Source: Paenibacillus sp. LHD-38
GTDB taxonomy: Bacteria > Bacillota > Bacilli > Paenibacillales > Paenibacillaceae
Length of the DNA: 64,000 nt
Reading direction: 5' to 3'
Assembly: GCF_031157315.1 (NCBI RefSeq)
Contig: NZ_JAVIFU010000011.1
Coordinates: 62,001-126,000, forward strand
Shown: one piece after another, positions 1 through 9,517 of the stretch
Layout: the number at the start of each line of letters is the position of its first letter
How positions within the stretch are numbered: position 1 is the stretch's first letter
Position numbers and translations under genes: made by a program
Notes under the pieces: generated by a model
What the model was told of the DNA's origin: nothing
What the model saw: only the letters and a program-made list of their open reading frames with translations
Databases searched by the model: none

Positions 1-1050
1 GCTTATGCTTTCGCGACGGGCGGAGCAGGCGCGGTCCAGTGGATATGGAATACGAATTTCTATATGGACAACGCGAACGAATCGCATATCGGGGCGCTGC
101 GCGCGGACGGAACGGAGAAGCCGGAGGCAGACGTATCTTATGATTTCGGACGCTTCATGGCTGAAATCAGAGATTTGTTCAGCGGACGGGAGCTGGAGGA
201 TACGGCGGTTGTATTCCCGTATTCGAATGATTTCTCCAACCGCAAGCTTGCCTTTGATGCGACAACCAAAGCTACCCGAGTTCTTGCTTATGAGCTGAAT
301 AAACCATTCCGGGGCGTGAGCGAATACCATCTGGAAGAGCTGGAAGCAAATCCGGCTAAGCTGGTTATAGTACCGAGCGCCCATAATATAGATGACGCAG
401 CCTTGGATCAGCTGCTCAGCCTCATTGAACGAACGGGTGCAACGCTCCTGCTTACGGGTCCAACTAGTTTAGATGCCTATTGGAGGCCGGTCGAGCGTCA
501 TTCGGCATTGTTTGGCGCGCGAGAGCTTGTCAATGTGCGGCGCGAGGAGCTGCTCAGCATCGGCAATCGCTTGCTGCCTGTTTCTTACGGCAGCCGCAGA
601 ATCGCGCAGGTTTGGAAAGAAGCAAGAATAGGCGCTGCAGAAGCCGGTGCCGAGCAGGTCATGGAGCTGCCGCTTGGCAAAGGGCGAATCCTTTGGTGTC
701 CGCTGCCTGTAGAGCTTAACGACCGTATCGAGCCGGTATCAGCCATCTATCGTTATGCACTCGAGTCGGCTGGCTGCAACGAAGAGCTGAACTGGATCAA
801 GGGCGGACATTTTCCAGGCGTGTACGGCCGCAAGCTGAGCTTCAATGACGGAGCGCTATTCACATTCGTATCCGAGTTCAGCTTAGATGCGGAGATTGAG
901 GTCAAGGATCCGGTAACGGGCGTTCATTACTCTTTCATGCTGGAGAAGGAGCGTTCCGTACTATTCGCGGTGGACAACAAGGGCGCGCTGCTATCGATCT
1001 ACCGTCCTGATCAGGTAAGCATAACGCTCATGTCAGCTAACGACGATTAA
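1..1050 (+). CDS. C-terminal part of a glycoside hydrolase (5' end outside window)
   Basis: The reading frame is open from base 1, so the gene begins before the window; the in-frame ATG at 64 is internal (the residues before it read as protein, ending in IWNTNFY). About 349 residues are visible. The first 60 resemble the end of a clan GH-A TIM barrel. Residues about 75-250 look like the Rossmann-like trimerisation domain of GH42-type enzymes (ATLLLTGP, then a KGRILWCPLPVE stretch), followed by a C-terminal beta domain. No catalytic residue can be assigned because the barrel is cut off. The stop is 19 bp before the GH38 alpha-mannosidase, so the two are probably co-transcribed, and a beta-mannosidase or beta-galactosidase role is plausible but is inference. 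No cohesin or dockerin is present at its end, unlike the enzymes further downstream. Confidence 0.7.
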   Translation, partial: AYAFATGGAGAVQWIWNTNFYMDNANESHIGALRADGTEKPEADVSYDFGRFMAEIRDLFSGRELEDTAVVFPYSNDFSNRKLAFDATTKATRVLAYELNKPFRGVSEYHLEELEANPAKLVIVPSAHNIDDAALDQLLSLIERTGATLLLTGPTSLDAYWRPVERHSALFGARELVNVRREELLSIGNRLLPVSYGSRRIAQVWKEARIGAAEAGAEQVMELPLGKGRILWCPLPVELNDRIEPVSAIYRYALESAGCNEELNWIKGGHFPGVYGRKLSFNDGALFTFVSEFSLDAEIEVKDPVTGVHYSFMLEKERSVLFAVDNKGALLSIYRPDQVSITLMSANDD

Positions 1051-1069
1051 CAAGAAGAGGTGTTCAACC

Positions 1070-3811
1070 ATGACCCATAAAAGAACAGCCCATATCATCT
1101 CGCATACCCACTGGGATCGGGAATGGTATTTGCCATATGAGAAACATCATGTCCTGCTCGTGAAGCTGATGGATACGCTGCTTCATACGCTGGATACCGA
1201 TCCAAACTTCAAAAGCTTCTATTTGGACGGACAGACGATTATTTTGGAAGACTACCTGCAGGTACGTCCGGAAAACCGGGAACGTCTTGAGCGCTACATT
1301 AAAGAAGGGCGTATTCCGATCGGCCCTTGGTATATTTTGCAGGATGCTTTTCTTACAAGCAGCGAGGCGAATCTTCGCAACTTACAAATCGGCCATCAGG
1401 ATGCAAGCCGCTACGGAACGATTGCGAAGGTCGGTTATTTTCCGGATACGTTTGGCAATATCGGCCAAGCGCCGCAAATTTTGCGGCAAGCAGGCATCGA
1501 TAACGCCGTGTTCGGCAGAGGCGTGAAGCCTACCGGCTTTAATAACACTGTCGCGGATTCCGATTATGAATCCTCCTTCTCCGAGCTGATCTGGGAAGGT
1601 CCGGACGGCTCACGCGTGCTCGGTGTTCTGTTCGCAAACTGGTATTGCAACGGCATGGAAGTGCCGACTGACGAAGCAAGCGCCAAGGAATACTGGGAGC
1701 GCAAACTTGCGGAAGCAGAGAAATATGCGGCTACAGGACAGCTCCTGTTCATGAACGGCTGCGATCACCAGCCGATCCAGCAGGATTTGTCGGCTGCGCT
1801 TGCTGCGGCAAGAGAGCTCTTTCCGGAGACGGAGTTTATCCACTCCAATTTCGAAGATTACTTGGCAGCGGTCAATGCTTCACTTACCCGCGAGTTGTCA
1901 GTCGTAAAAGGCGAGCTTCGCAGCCAGCGTACAGACGGCTGGTCAACGCTCGTGAATACGGCGTCTGCCCGCGTCTATTTGAAGCAAATGAACCAGCTGG
2001 GCCAAGCGATGCTCGAGAAGGTCGCAGAGCCGCTTGCTGCTCTTGCTTATTCGCTTGGGTATGAATACCCGCATCATTTGTTTACGTATGCCTGGAAAAC
2101 GCTAATGCAAAACCATCCGCATGACAGCATTTGCGGCTGCAGCGTGGATGAGGTTCACCGCGAGATGGTCACCCGTTTTGATAAAAGCCGTCATATTGCG
2201 GAAGCGATTATCGACGACAGCAAAAAAACGATCGCAGACAGCGTGGATACTTCGGTATTCGAGCAGTATGGCGATCATGCGCTTCCGTTGGTGGTATTTA
2301 ATACGACTGGCTGGAATCGCAGCGGTGTCGTAGAGGTTGAACTCGACGTTGACCGCATCTATTTCCGTGACGGCATGCCGTTAGATGAAATGAATCAGAA
2401 AATGTATGGCATTGATATTACAAGCAGATCGCTTGTTGATCGTGATGGCGCGGCAGTTGCCCACACGGTTGTCGATTTGGGACTTCAGTTCGGCTATGAT
2501 CTGCCGGATGATAAGTTCCGTCAGCCTTATATGAGCCGCCGAGTGCGACTATCGTTCGAAGCGGCGCAGGTGCCTGCGCTTGGTCTAGCCGCGTACGCAT
2601 GGGTTCGGGGAGCTGAGCCGGCAGAACGGCCGCTCGCATCATTAGCAGCGGGAACGCATGCGCTTGAGAACGCATGGCTTCGGATCGATGTCGAAAATGA
2701 CGGGTCGTTTAATCTAACCGATAAACGCAGCGGACAAACCTATCAAGGACTTGGCATCTACGAAAATACCGGCGATATCGGCAATGAATACATGTACAAA
2801 CAGCCAAATGGCGAACAAACACTGACAACGAAAGGGCTGTCAGCGAGCATTCGTCTTACGGAAAACACAGCTTTCCGGGCAGCAATCGAAATCGTGCATG
2901 AGTGGGCGGTGCCAGCTTCGGCCGATGAGCAATTCGAGATCGAAAAGCGCGAAGCGGTTTATTTCCCGGACCGGAAATCACAGCGTACAGCGCATACGGT
3001 TCCGCTTACGATCCGTACTGAAATCGCATTGACCCGAAGCGGCCAAGGCGTAGAATGGAAATCCTCGTTCAATAACCAAGCGAAGGATCACCGGGTTCGG
3101 GTCTTGTTCCCGACGGATCTTACGACAGCCGTTCACCATGCGGATTCGATCTTCGAGATCGCAAAGCGCGATATTGAGCCAGCTGCAGAATGGGTTAATC
3201 CAAGCAATGCGCAGCATCAGCAGGCATTCGTTGACGTAAGCGGCGAGCTTGCGGGCCTCACGGTTGCTAATCTAGGCTTGAATGAATACGAGGTACTGCG
3301 TGATGGCCGCAATACCATAGCGATTACGCTGCTGCGTTCAGTAGCAGAGCTCGGCGACTGGGGCGTGTTCCCGACGCCGGAAGCGCAATGTTTAGGCGAG
3401 CAAAGCTTCAGCCTTAGCATCATCCCTCATAACGGCGACGGTACGGAGTCAGGCGCTTATGCGGCGGCTTATCAATTCCAAGTACCGTGGACGGTTAGTC
3501 AGACGGGCGTGCACGAAGGAACTCTTGCTCCAAACGTTTCCCAATTTAATTGGGAAGGCAGCAGCCTAGCCTTCTCTTCGTTAAAGGTTAACGAGCAATC
3601 GGGAGATTTGATGCTTAGATGGTATAATATGAAGCCGAATGTAACGGGGCTTAAGCTCTCGGCTGGTGTTGCTGCTCCAGATTTGGGGCATGCTTATAAA
3701 AGCGATGTGCTTGAGCAGCCAGGCGATCTTCTTGCCGGTCAAGGCGAGTCATTCTATCAAGTGCCGGTAGGGCCTTGCGAGATTTTGACCCTAGGCGTAA
3801 AGCTTAAATAA
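1070..3811 (+). CDS. GH38 alpha-mannosidase
   Basis: A 913-residue protein of normal length for bacterial GH38 enzymes of the MngB type. GH38 is a retaining, Zn-dependent family that releases alpha-mannose. The N-terminus carries the family signature HTHWDREW (H14 and D16 fit the metal ligands). D126 in YFPDTFG fits the nucleophile and metal ligand, and the NHPHDS stretch near residue 348 fits the second metal-binding His. Helical middle domain and large C-terminal beta-sandwich follow. There is no signal peptide, so it acts in the cytoplasm on imported manno-oligosaccharides, for instance from N-glycans. The ATG at 1070 follows AAGAAGAGGTG at a good distance. It is the last gene of its operon and ends at a strong hairpin. 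It lacks the cohesin-dockerin tail and is probably not part of the surface complex. Confidence 0.93.
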   Translation: MTHKRTAHIISHTHWDREWYLPYEKHHVLLVKLMDTLLHTLDTDPNFKSFYLDGQTIILEDYLQVRPENRERLERYIKEGRIPIGPWYILQDAFLTSSEANLRNLQIGHQDASRYGTIAKVGYFPDTFGNIGQAPQILRQAGIDNAVFGRGVKPTGFNNTVADSDYESSFSELIWEGPDGSRVLGVLFANWYCNGMEVPTDEASAKEYWERKLAEAEKYAATGQLLFMNGCDHQPIQQDLSAALAAARELFPETEFIHSNFEDYLAAVNASLTRELSVVKGELRSQRTDGWSTLVNTASARVYLKQMNQLGQAMLEKVAEPLAALAYSLGYEYPHHLFTYAWKTLMQNHPHDSICGCSVDEVHREMVTRFDKSRHIAEAIIDDSKKTIADSVDTSVFEQYGDHALPLVVFNTTGWNRSGVVEVELDVDRIYFRDGMPLDEMNQKMYGIDITSRSLVDRDGAAVAHTVVDLGLQFGYDLPDDKFRQPYMSRRVRLSFEAAQVPALGLAAYAWVRGAEPAERPLASLAAGTHALENAWLRIDVENDGSFNLTDKRSGQTYQGLGIYENTGDIGNEYMYKQPNGEQTLTTKGLSASIRLTENTAFRAAIEIVHEWAVPASADEQFEIEKREAVYFPDRKSQRTAHTVPLTIRTEIALTRSGQGVEWKSSFNNQAKDHRVRVLFPTDLTTAVHHADSIFEIAKRDIEPAAEWVNPSNAQHQQAFVDVSGELAGLTVANLGLNEYEVLRDGRNTIAITLLRSVAELGDWGVFPTPEAQCLGEQSFSLSIIPHNGDGTESGAYAAAYQFQVPWTVSQTGVHEGTLAPNVSQFNWEGSSLAFSSLKVNEQSGDLMLRWYNMKPNVTGLKLSAGVAAPDLGHAYKSDVLEQPGDLLAGQGESFYQVPVGPCEILTLGVKLK

Positions 3812-3818
3812 ATCATGA

Positions 3819-3860
3819 AAAAGCCCTCTGCAAGGCTAGCCGCGCAGAGGGCTTTTTTTT
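3819..3860. terminator. Bidirectional rho-independent terminator
   Basis: An 11-bp stem (AAGCCCTCTGC pairing with GCAGAGGGCTT) with a run of T on the plus strand and a run of A on its other side. It can end both the mannosidase operon (+) and the converging importer/DUF5107 operon (-). Confidence 0.9.
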
Positions 3861-3970
3861 CTCTCCCGGCTCCCGGTGCTTGTATTTAACCGCAATACGC
3901 GATGGACATAATTACCTTACAAAAACGAGTCGATTTTCATTTTTCAATATATTTCCAGCAATGCTTTCAA

Positions 3971-6004
3971 TTACTCGCCAATCATCCTAAAATCAATATT
4001 GGCAGGCGGCGGGAATTTTAATTTGGCTTCCTCAAGGATAGCAGCAGTTATAGCTTCGTTTCTTGCCCCAGCCAGCTTCTTGGCATTGTACTTGTACCAG
4101 AGTTCTAGGATTAGAACTTCTCCTTCGCGAATGACAGCAAATTCCTGTAGGAACAAGCGCTTTACAAAATCCTCCTGATCCAGTTCCAGTGCGGCTGCCC
4201 CTACGATAATCTGAATGCGGTCACTGCTCGAGAAAGATTCCGGCAAGGAGTGGTAAACGCGCCATGCCTCTTCGTATTGTTCCTTTTCAATGAGCAGATT
4301 CAAATATTCCTCAGCCAAGGCAAGGTCAGGGAATGATTGGGATAGGCTGTATGCTCGTTTCCAATAACCCAGCGCCGAGTCCGTGAGACCTCTTCGTTTC
4401 ATCGCTTCAGCAAGATTCCGGTATACCCAGACAGATGGCTGTTGGCGAATGGAAGTTTCCCAAGCCTCGATCGCTTCATCCTCCTTGCCATTCTCATAAA
4501 GCATGACACCTAGATGCATGTAGACGTTCCAGGTTTGATTCCGTGCGGATTGCAGACTTGCCTGCAGAAGGTCCAGCCATTCCGCTTGGACCATCCAATC
4601 GCTTGGGATTTCATGAACACTACGCTCTGGAAGGTGCCCTTCGTTGAGAAGGGTGAGCCAATCCTGATTCACTGCATCAGAAGCATGATTCCCGTCGAAA
4701 AAAAGAAATCCCTCAGGTATCGTGCGATTTTCTAATTTTTCTCTGCGAAGCCGCTCAAGCTCCCCCCATTCTGAGCCGTGGAAAAGCTTTTGTTCAGGTG
4801 CTTTGCCGGCCTGCGCTTGAAGGGATTGATGAAGCGCAATAATCTCCTCTTGATCCATATGATGATCGACACAATCTTGGATATAATCCTTTGCCTGATT
4901 CCAATCCTGTTGATGGGCTAGCTCGACATCTATATCCGACAGCCCAATCACTTGGGTGAAATCCCATTCCGAATGGGCTGGCATATCGAGTCCGTGCAGC
5001 TGTGTAGGCGCGAAGCCGCCTTGTATTTCAATATAATTCCCTTCTCCGGGACTAGCGAGAAAGTCGCACCATCGTCTTCCCCCTGCATGGTTGCCCCAGC
5101 AGAACATTTTGCGGTAGCGCAGCCGGGAGGTAGAACGCTCGTAAAACAGCTTGCCATCCTCGTACGCAACGGCTTCCCATGGTGACTCGCTGCTTGCCGG
5201 CGTTTGGAAAAAATACTCGTTCGAGAATGGAAAGTTCATAGGATAGGAAACGTCTTTACCCGGGACAGTTGGCAGATAGGGCAGCTTTCCTAAGCCAAAG
5301 CCTTTAATTTTATAATCAATATAGATGACTTCATCGGTAGAAGAGAACACACGGGCTTCGGCGGTTTCCTCTACCGCGATATTCGTCCACCAATACATCG
5401 GTACCGCTTTGTTGTTGTCATTGATTATTTTTACATAAATGAGGAGCTTATCCGACCCCGACGGAAGATGGAAGTCGATTTGCCAAAAAACATTTTTACA
5501 GCGTTCATAATCATAAATGCGAAGAAAATCATTGCCATGATCATCTTTAAGTATAGCTGCATGTACGGGGGAGCATGTTGTGAATGTATGGCCTACTTGA
5601 CCTATATTCCATTCTATCCCTCCAGAGAACCAGGCGTTCAATATCGCTAGATTAGCAGGTTGAAGCACAGGATTCGTATAGAGAATATCGCGGTTCGATT
5701 TTTTATCGAACAGAGAATACAATCTGCCACCGTACTGGGGCAAAAATACGGCTTGCAAGTGATCATTCTCCAGTATAATCGTTTCTAATAAAAGAGTTGT
5801 TCTAGTTCTTGAATAGCGATCCTGTATTCGATAGGGTAAATAGCGCTCTCCCGTCTCGTATCCGATCTTTGTTCGAAGCTCTTCCGTGAGGGTGCCATTA
5901 TCGTTGACTTCTCTATGGTGGTTATTATTTCGAAACATCGGCAGCGGATTAACCCCTTCAATAGCTGCGCCTTCTATCCGTATGGTTGATTTATAAACAC
6001 GCAT
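3971..6004 (-). CDS. DUF5107 domain and TPR-repeat protein
   Basis: A 677-residue protein without signal peptide. Residues about 40-350 form a beta-rich domain typical of DUF5107 (LPQYGGRLYSL, then a WWTNIAVEE stretch and HLPSGSDK), which recalls the galactose-mutarotase/GH fold used for sugar recognition. Residues about 470-650 contain TPR-like helix pairs (VYMHLGVMLYENG, VWVYRNLAEAMKRRG). Proteins of this architecture usually sit beside carbohydrate transporters or glycosidases; I know of no firmly established reaction for this one. It is the last gene of the importer operon, 21 bp after the second permease. AAAGGAGCG precedes the ATG. A cytoplasmic role in handling the imported sugar is an inference from position and fold. 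Confidence 0.75.
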   Translation of the reverse strand: MRVYKSTIRIEGAAIEGVNPLPMFRNNNHHREVNDNGTLTEELRTKIGYETGERYLPYRIQDRYSRTRTTLLLETIILENDHLQAVFLPQYGGRLYSLFDKKSNRDILYTNPVLQPANLAILNAWFSGGIEWNIGQVGHTFTTCSPVHAAILKDDHGNDFLRIYDYERCKNVFWQIDFHLPSGSDKLLIYVKIINDNNKAVPMYWWTNIAVEETAEARVFSSTDEVIYIDYKIKGFGLGKLPYLPTVPGKDVSYPMNFPFSNEYFFQTPASSESPWEAVAYEDGKLFYERSTSRLRYRKMFCWGNHAGGRRWCDFLASPGEGNYIEIQGGFAPTQLHGLDMPAHSEWDFTQVIGLSDIDVELAHQQDWNQAKDYIQDCVDHHMDQEEIIALHQSLQAQAGKAPEQKLFHGSEWGELERLRREKLENRTIPEGFLFFDGNHASDAVNQDWLTLLNEGHLPERSVHEIPSDWMVQAEWLDLLQASLQSARNQTWNVYMHLGVMLYENGKEDEAIEAWETSIRQQPSVWVYRNLAEAMKRRGLTDSALGYWKRAYSLSQSFPDLALAEEYLNLLIEKEQYEEAWRVYHSLPESFSSSDRIQIIVGAAALELDQEDFVKRLFLQEFAVIREGEVLILELWYKYNAKKLAGARNEAITAAILEEAKLKFPPPANIDFRMIGE

Positions 6005-6025
6005 TTAAATACACGCTCCTTTATA

Positions 6026-6841
6026 CTATCCTTTTACTGCTCCAACGGTTATACCGGCGACAATTCGTTTGGAAATAAACAAATAAAGAATAAAGGTAGG
6101 CAGAAATACGACCATGGATGCTGCGAATATACCAGAATAGTTGCCTGTGTTGGTGAAGCCTACAACGATTGAACGTAAAGCAAGCGCCAGCGTTTGGTTT
6201 TTCGGATCGCCCACGAAGATCAGTGCATATAAATAGTCATTCCAAATAGACATGAAATTGAAGATTGATACGGTGATGAGACCAGGCTGAGCAACGGGCA
6301 AAACAATTTTAATAAACGCCTTGATCGGGCCGCAGCCGTCTACCGCTGCTGATTCCTCTAATTCCTTAGGAATGGAGGAGAAGAAGCCGGTAAGCAGAAA
6401 CACGGCAAATGGAATATTGGTGAACGTATAGATTAGAATGAGCGTTAAGATGGACCCTGTAAGCTTCAGCTCAATGAATAGCGTAAACAGCGGAATGGAA
6501 ATGAGCAAACTTGGAATGGACATTGCGGACAAAAACATCATGTTAACTACTTTTCTGCCCCTAAACTGCACTCTTCCTAAAATATATGCGGCAGGAGCAG
6601 CGATAACAAGGACGCCTACGCAAGCTGTTACGGTATAAATGAGGCTGTTCAGAAAATAACGCCCCATCTTCTGGATTTTGAATAAATCGATATAATTGGA
6701 AAAGTGGATGCCGCTTTCGAACAAGGAATGAGTGAAAATACCTCGTGTTGTGCTCAGGGAAGCCAGAATGGCGAACCCGAACAATACGATTGTGAACAAC
6801 AGCCATAGATAGAGCGGAACGTAGCGAATTTTATTGACCAT
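6026..6841 (-). CDS. Sugar ABC importer permease, MalG type
   Basis: A 271-residue inner-membrane subunit with six predicted transmembrane helices and the EAA-loop (EESAAVDGCGP) near residue 165 that contacts the ATPase. This is the second permease of a carbohydrate-uptake-1 importer; it follows the MalF-type gene by only 15 bp. As is common in this group of bacteria, no ATPase gene is nearby, so a shared MsmX-like ATPase encoded elsewhere is expected. The imported sugar cannot be read from the sequence; neighbours suggest an oligosaccharide from host-type glycans. Confidence 0.92.
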   Translation of the reverse strand: MVNKIRYVPLYLWLLFTIVLFGFAILASLSTTRGIFTHSLFESGIHFSNYIDLFKIQKMGRYFLNSLIYTVTACVGVLVIAAPAAYILGRVQFRGRKVVNMMFLSAMSIPSLLISIPLFTLFIELKLTGSILTLILIYTFTNIPFAVFLLTGFFSSIPKELEESAAVDGCGPIKAFIKIVLPVAQPGLITVSIFNFMSIWNDYLYALIFVGDPKNQTLALALRSIVVGFTNTGNYSGIFAASMVVFLPTFILYLFISKRIVAGITVGAVKG

Positions 6842-6856
6842 GTTGACACCTCATCT

Positions 6857-7768
6857 TTAATATTCAAGACGTTCTTTACGGAAAAACTGGTTGATGATGC
6901 CTGAAAGGATCAGAATCGATATTGTAATCATAACGCCTACCGTCGCTCCAGCCCCCACATTGAAGGATTCTTGCGTATAGACAGAGCTGCCATCGCCAAA
7001 TACCTTGATGTACATGTAATAGCCGGGCGTCATCGTAGATGGGCTTTCCTCCAGTCCGAAGGTAGCGGACCAGACAAAGAAATTAATGGCCGTTACGGTC
7101 CATAACACTAGCGTCATCCGGAATACGTCCTGCAGCAGCGGCAATGTGATTTTGAAAAACTTGTGCAGCGGGTTTGCCCCCTCCAGTAGAGCAGCCTCGT
7201 AATAATCGTGAGGAATGCGATCCATTCCGGCATTTAAAATAAGCATAAAATAACCGATGGAACCAAAGCAGTAGGCTAAGAGCATCGATAGGAACAAATG
7301 ACCGTCACTTGTCCATTGAATATCTGCAAGCGAGTTAAGCCCCAAAAAACGAAAGAGCTTCGTCAAGAAGCCATAGCTTGAATTGTAAATATATTGGAGC
7401 CAGATGACAGCTAACACGACAGCGGAAACGGTGTTAGGCAAATAAATAAGCGCTCGCCAGAAGCTCTTGCCGCGGACGCCCGAAGACAGGATAGCGGCAA
7501 ATAGGAAAGCGAAAAACATCGTAATAATACCGCCGTAAAGCCATATTTTCAGTACATTCCACGCGGAGCCCATAAAATAGCTGTTATGAAACAGCTGCGA
7601 ATAATTTTCGAGTCCGATGTAGGACCACTCGGATATTCTGCTGGATAGGGAAGGGATATCATAGAAGCTCATCAGTGTGGCTCTGAGCGTAGGATAGAGA
7701 AAGATAGAAAGATAAATGAGTACCGCCGGCAAAAGGAAAAGGGCAATAATCGGTTTTTTAATACGCAT
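6857..7768 (-). CDS. Sugar ABC importer permease, MalF type
   Basis: A 303-residue membrane protein with six predicted helices starting with a hydrophobic segment at residues 9-30. The EAA loop reads YEAALLEGANPLHKF near residue 195. It pairs with the MalG-type subunit just downstream. GGGAGGA lies 8 bp before the ATG at 7768. It is separated from the upstream binding-protein gene by about 100 bp that carry a perfect hairpin, a usual arrangement when the binding protein must be made in excess. Confidence 0.92.
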   Translation of the reverse strand: MRIKKPIIALFLLPAVLIYLSIFLYPTLRATLMSFYDIPSLSSRISEWSYIGLENYSQLFHNSYFMGSAWNVLKIWLYGGIITMFFAFLFAAILSSGVRGKSFWRALIYLPNTVSAVVLAVIWLQYIYNSSYGFLTKLFRFLGLNSLADIQWTSDGHLFLSMLLAYCFGSIGYFMLILNAGMDRIPHDYYEAALLEGANPLHKFFKITLPLLQDVFRMTLVLWTVTAINFFVWSATFGLEESPSTMTPGYYMYIKVFGDGSSVYTQESFNVGAGATVGVMITISILILSGIINQFFRKERLEY

Positions 7769-7810
7769 ACAAATTTTCCTCCCGGATACGATTAATAATG
7801 GTCTAAAACG

Positions 7811-7846
7811 TCATTGTGCAGCAACCCGGAGGATGCTGCACAATGA
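7811..7846 (-). terminator. Intercistronic hairpin after the binding-protein gene
   Basis: A perfect 13-bp inverted repeat (TCATTGTGCAGCA and its complement) around a 10-nt loop, between the binding protein and the first permease. There is no T-run, so it more likely stabilises or attenuates the mRNA than ends it fully, as between malE and malF. Confidence 0.7.
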
Positions 7847-7865
7847 TCGAAACCTCTAGTTTTCG

Positions 7866-9245
7866 TTAGTTGGAGCCATAGAACTTCTTAGCTTCCGAGC
7901 TCATTTTGTTTACATAATCATCTGCTGATAATTTACCTGTAACAAGCTCCATGAATACCGGTACGATCATGCCTTTGGAGAAGTCGGCTGAATTGTTGAT
8001 TCCGAAGCCCCAAGGCGCATTGATCTTAGCATTATCGATCGCGACAGCGGCCTCAGCCAAAGCGGGAGGCCATTCCGTATCTACGGTTGCGGGAATCGCT
8101 TGCGCTTGCTTCACCATTTCGGATTGCGCGTTTTTGCCGATCAGGTATTTGACCAATTCGATTGCGGCAGCTTTATTGCTGCTGTTCTTGTTCAACATAA
8201 GCGCTTGCGCGCCGAAGGTTAGCTCCTGCGTGCCGCCTTTTCCGTTACCGTTAGGCACAGTAGGGAATTGGAAAGATCCCCACTTGAAGTCAGGTCCTGC
8301 CGTTGCGGCAACTTCATTAGGCAGCCAAGTGCCGTTCAAGTATGCAGCGGATTGGCCAAGCACCAAATCCTGTTGAGCAGCTGGATATTTGCTGCCTGCG
8401 AGTTTAGTAGAGAAGTAGCCGTTCTCTTTCATGAGGAGCATATCCTTCGCGAATTGCAGCACGATTGGATCCTTCCACATCTCGCCTGTCTTGTCATTCA
8501 CAAGCTGATCTACCCATTCGTTGCCCATTGCACTGCTGAGGTATCCGCCTATAAACAGATCGCGATAGGCATCGTCAAACGTGATTGGAGCAACGCCCGC
8601 CTGCTTAATACGCTCGTTATATTCCATGAACTGCTCCCATGTGGCAGGAGGACTTGTAATTCCCGCTTTCTCGTACACCTCTTTATTGTAGAAGAAAAGC
8701 ACCGCGAAAGGCTGCTGCGGAAGAGCGTAGAAGCCCTCCTCAAGACCAGCTTTAACGGAGAGCGATTTCGTCCAATCCATCAAGCTTGGAAGAATTGATT
8801 CCTGTACCGTTTTGCCTTCCATTCCTACTGCCGGTTCGCTTAAATATTCATCAAGCTTAAGCAGGTGATCCTTTACGGTGTCCATCGTAACTGCAGGATC
8901 CCCTTCAAAAATATCTATCTGCTGACCGCCGTCCAGCGCAGGCTTAATTAATTTATTGAGATCTCGGCCTGTAAATTTCAAATCAACCGTTACGTTCGGG
9001 TTAGCTTTCTTAAATTGCTCGACCGCTCCTTGAATGACCTTAGCTTGCGGCTCTGTATCGCTCCACATGGACCAAAATACAACGCTGCCCTCCAGATTGG
9101 AAGACGGGGCATCCGGTTCAGCTGTTGAAGCGGAAGCAGGAGATTCTGAGGCCGCTGGATTGTTGCTTGCAGAGTTCGAGCAACCAATTGACAACATAAA
9201 CATCATTGCTGTAAGTATTAATGATAAAACTTTGTAGCTTTTCAT
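7866..9245 (-). CDS. Extracellular sugar-binding lipoprotein of ABC importer
   Basis: A 459-residue solute-binding protein (SBP_bac family). I set the start at the ATG at 9245, because AAGGAGGAGT lies just upstream and the protein then opens with a lipoprotein signal, MKSYKVLSLILTAM... ending in a lipobox LSIGC. The frame can be extended upstream to 9326 but that adds residues before a poor signal peptide. The mature protein follows a Ser/Pro/Ala-rich linker. It captures a sugar outside the membrane and delivers it to the permeases at 6857-7768 and 6026-6841. It is transcribed away from the histidine kinase, with which it shares a 272-bp intergenic region holding a candidate regulator site. 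Confidence 0.92.
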   Translation of the reverse strand: MKSYKVLSLILTAMMFMLSIGCSNSASNNPAASESPASASTAEPDAPSSNLEGSVVFWSMWSDTEPQAKVIQGAVEQFKKANPNVTVDLKFTGRDLNKLIKPALDGGQQIDIFEGDPAVTMDTVKDHLLKLDEYLSEPAVGMEGKTVQESILPSLMDWTKSLSVKAGLEEGFYALPQQPFAVLFFYNKEVYEKAGITSPPATWEQFMEYNERIKQAGVAPITFDDAYRDLFIGGYLSSAMGNEWVDQLVNDKTGEMWKDPIVLQFAKDMLLMKENGYFSTKLAGSKYPAAQQDLVLGQSAAYLNGTWLPNEVAATAGPDFKWGSFQFPTVPNGNGKGGTQELTFGAQALMLNKNSSNKAAAIELVKYLIGKNAQSEMVKQAQAIPATVDTEWPPALAEAAVAIDNAKINAPWGFGINNSADFSKGMIVPVFMELVTGKLSADDYVNKMSSEAKKFYGSN

Positions 9246-9269
9246 ATTTGACTCCTCCTTTTTTTTGTA

Positions 9270-9325
9270 AGTATACCGTTGCAAAACGAAACGGGTACAT
9301 GAACAATTTTGAACAAAACCTGTCA
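9270..9325 (-). promoter_or_regulatory. Candidate promoter and weak operator for the importer operon
   Basis: On the minus strand a -10 like hexamer TATACT (9270-9275) lies 23 bp after TTCAT (9299-9303), which ends a CAAAA-N4-TCAT block; a related TGACA block begins 22 bp further up. This resembles the stronger operators before the glycosidase units (ATCA half-sites 21 bp apart, 22 bp to the -10) but differs at many positions. It is the weakest of the five sites. Confidence 0.4.
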
Positions 9326-9517
9326 TATTTTGAACTGGGTTACTCTCGATGGAATTCAGATAACGGAATAGTCCAAATAATCTCGTATATGGCTAATTAA
9401 ATATCGTGATTCTTCGCTTATGATAAAGCTATTATTCTATGGTCGAATCATCGCGAGAGGGATTGATCGCAGATTGTCGAATAGAAACGAGAGTTTATTC
9501 GAGTTAAAGGAGTCATT

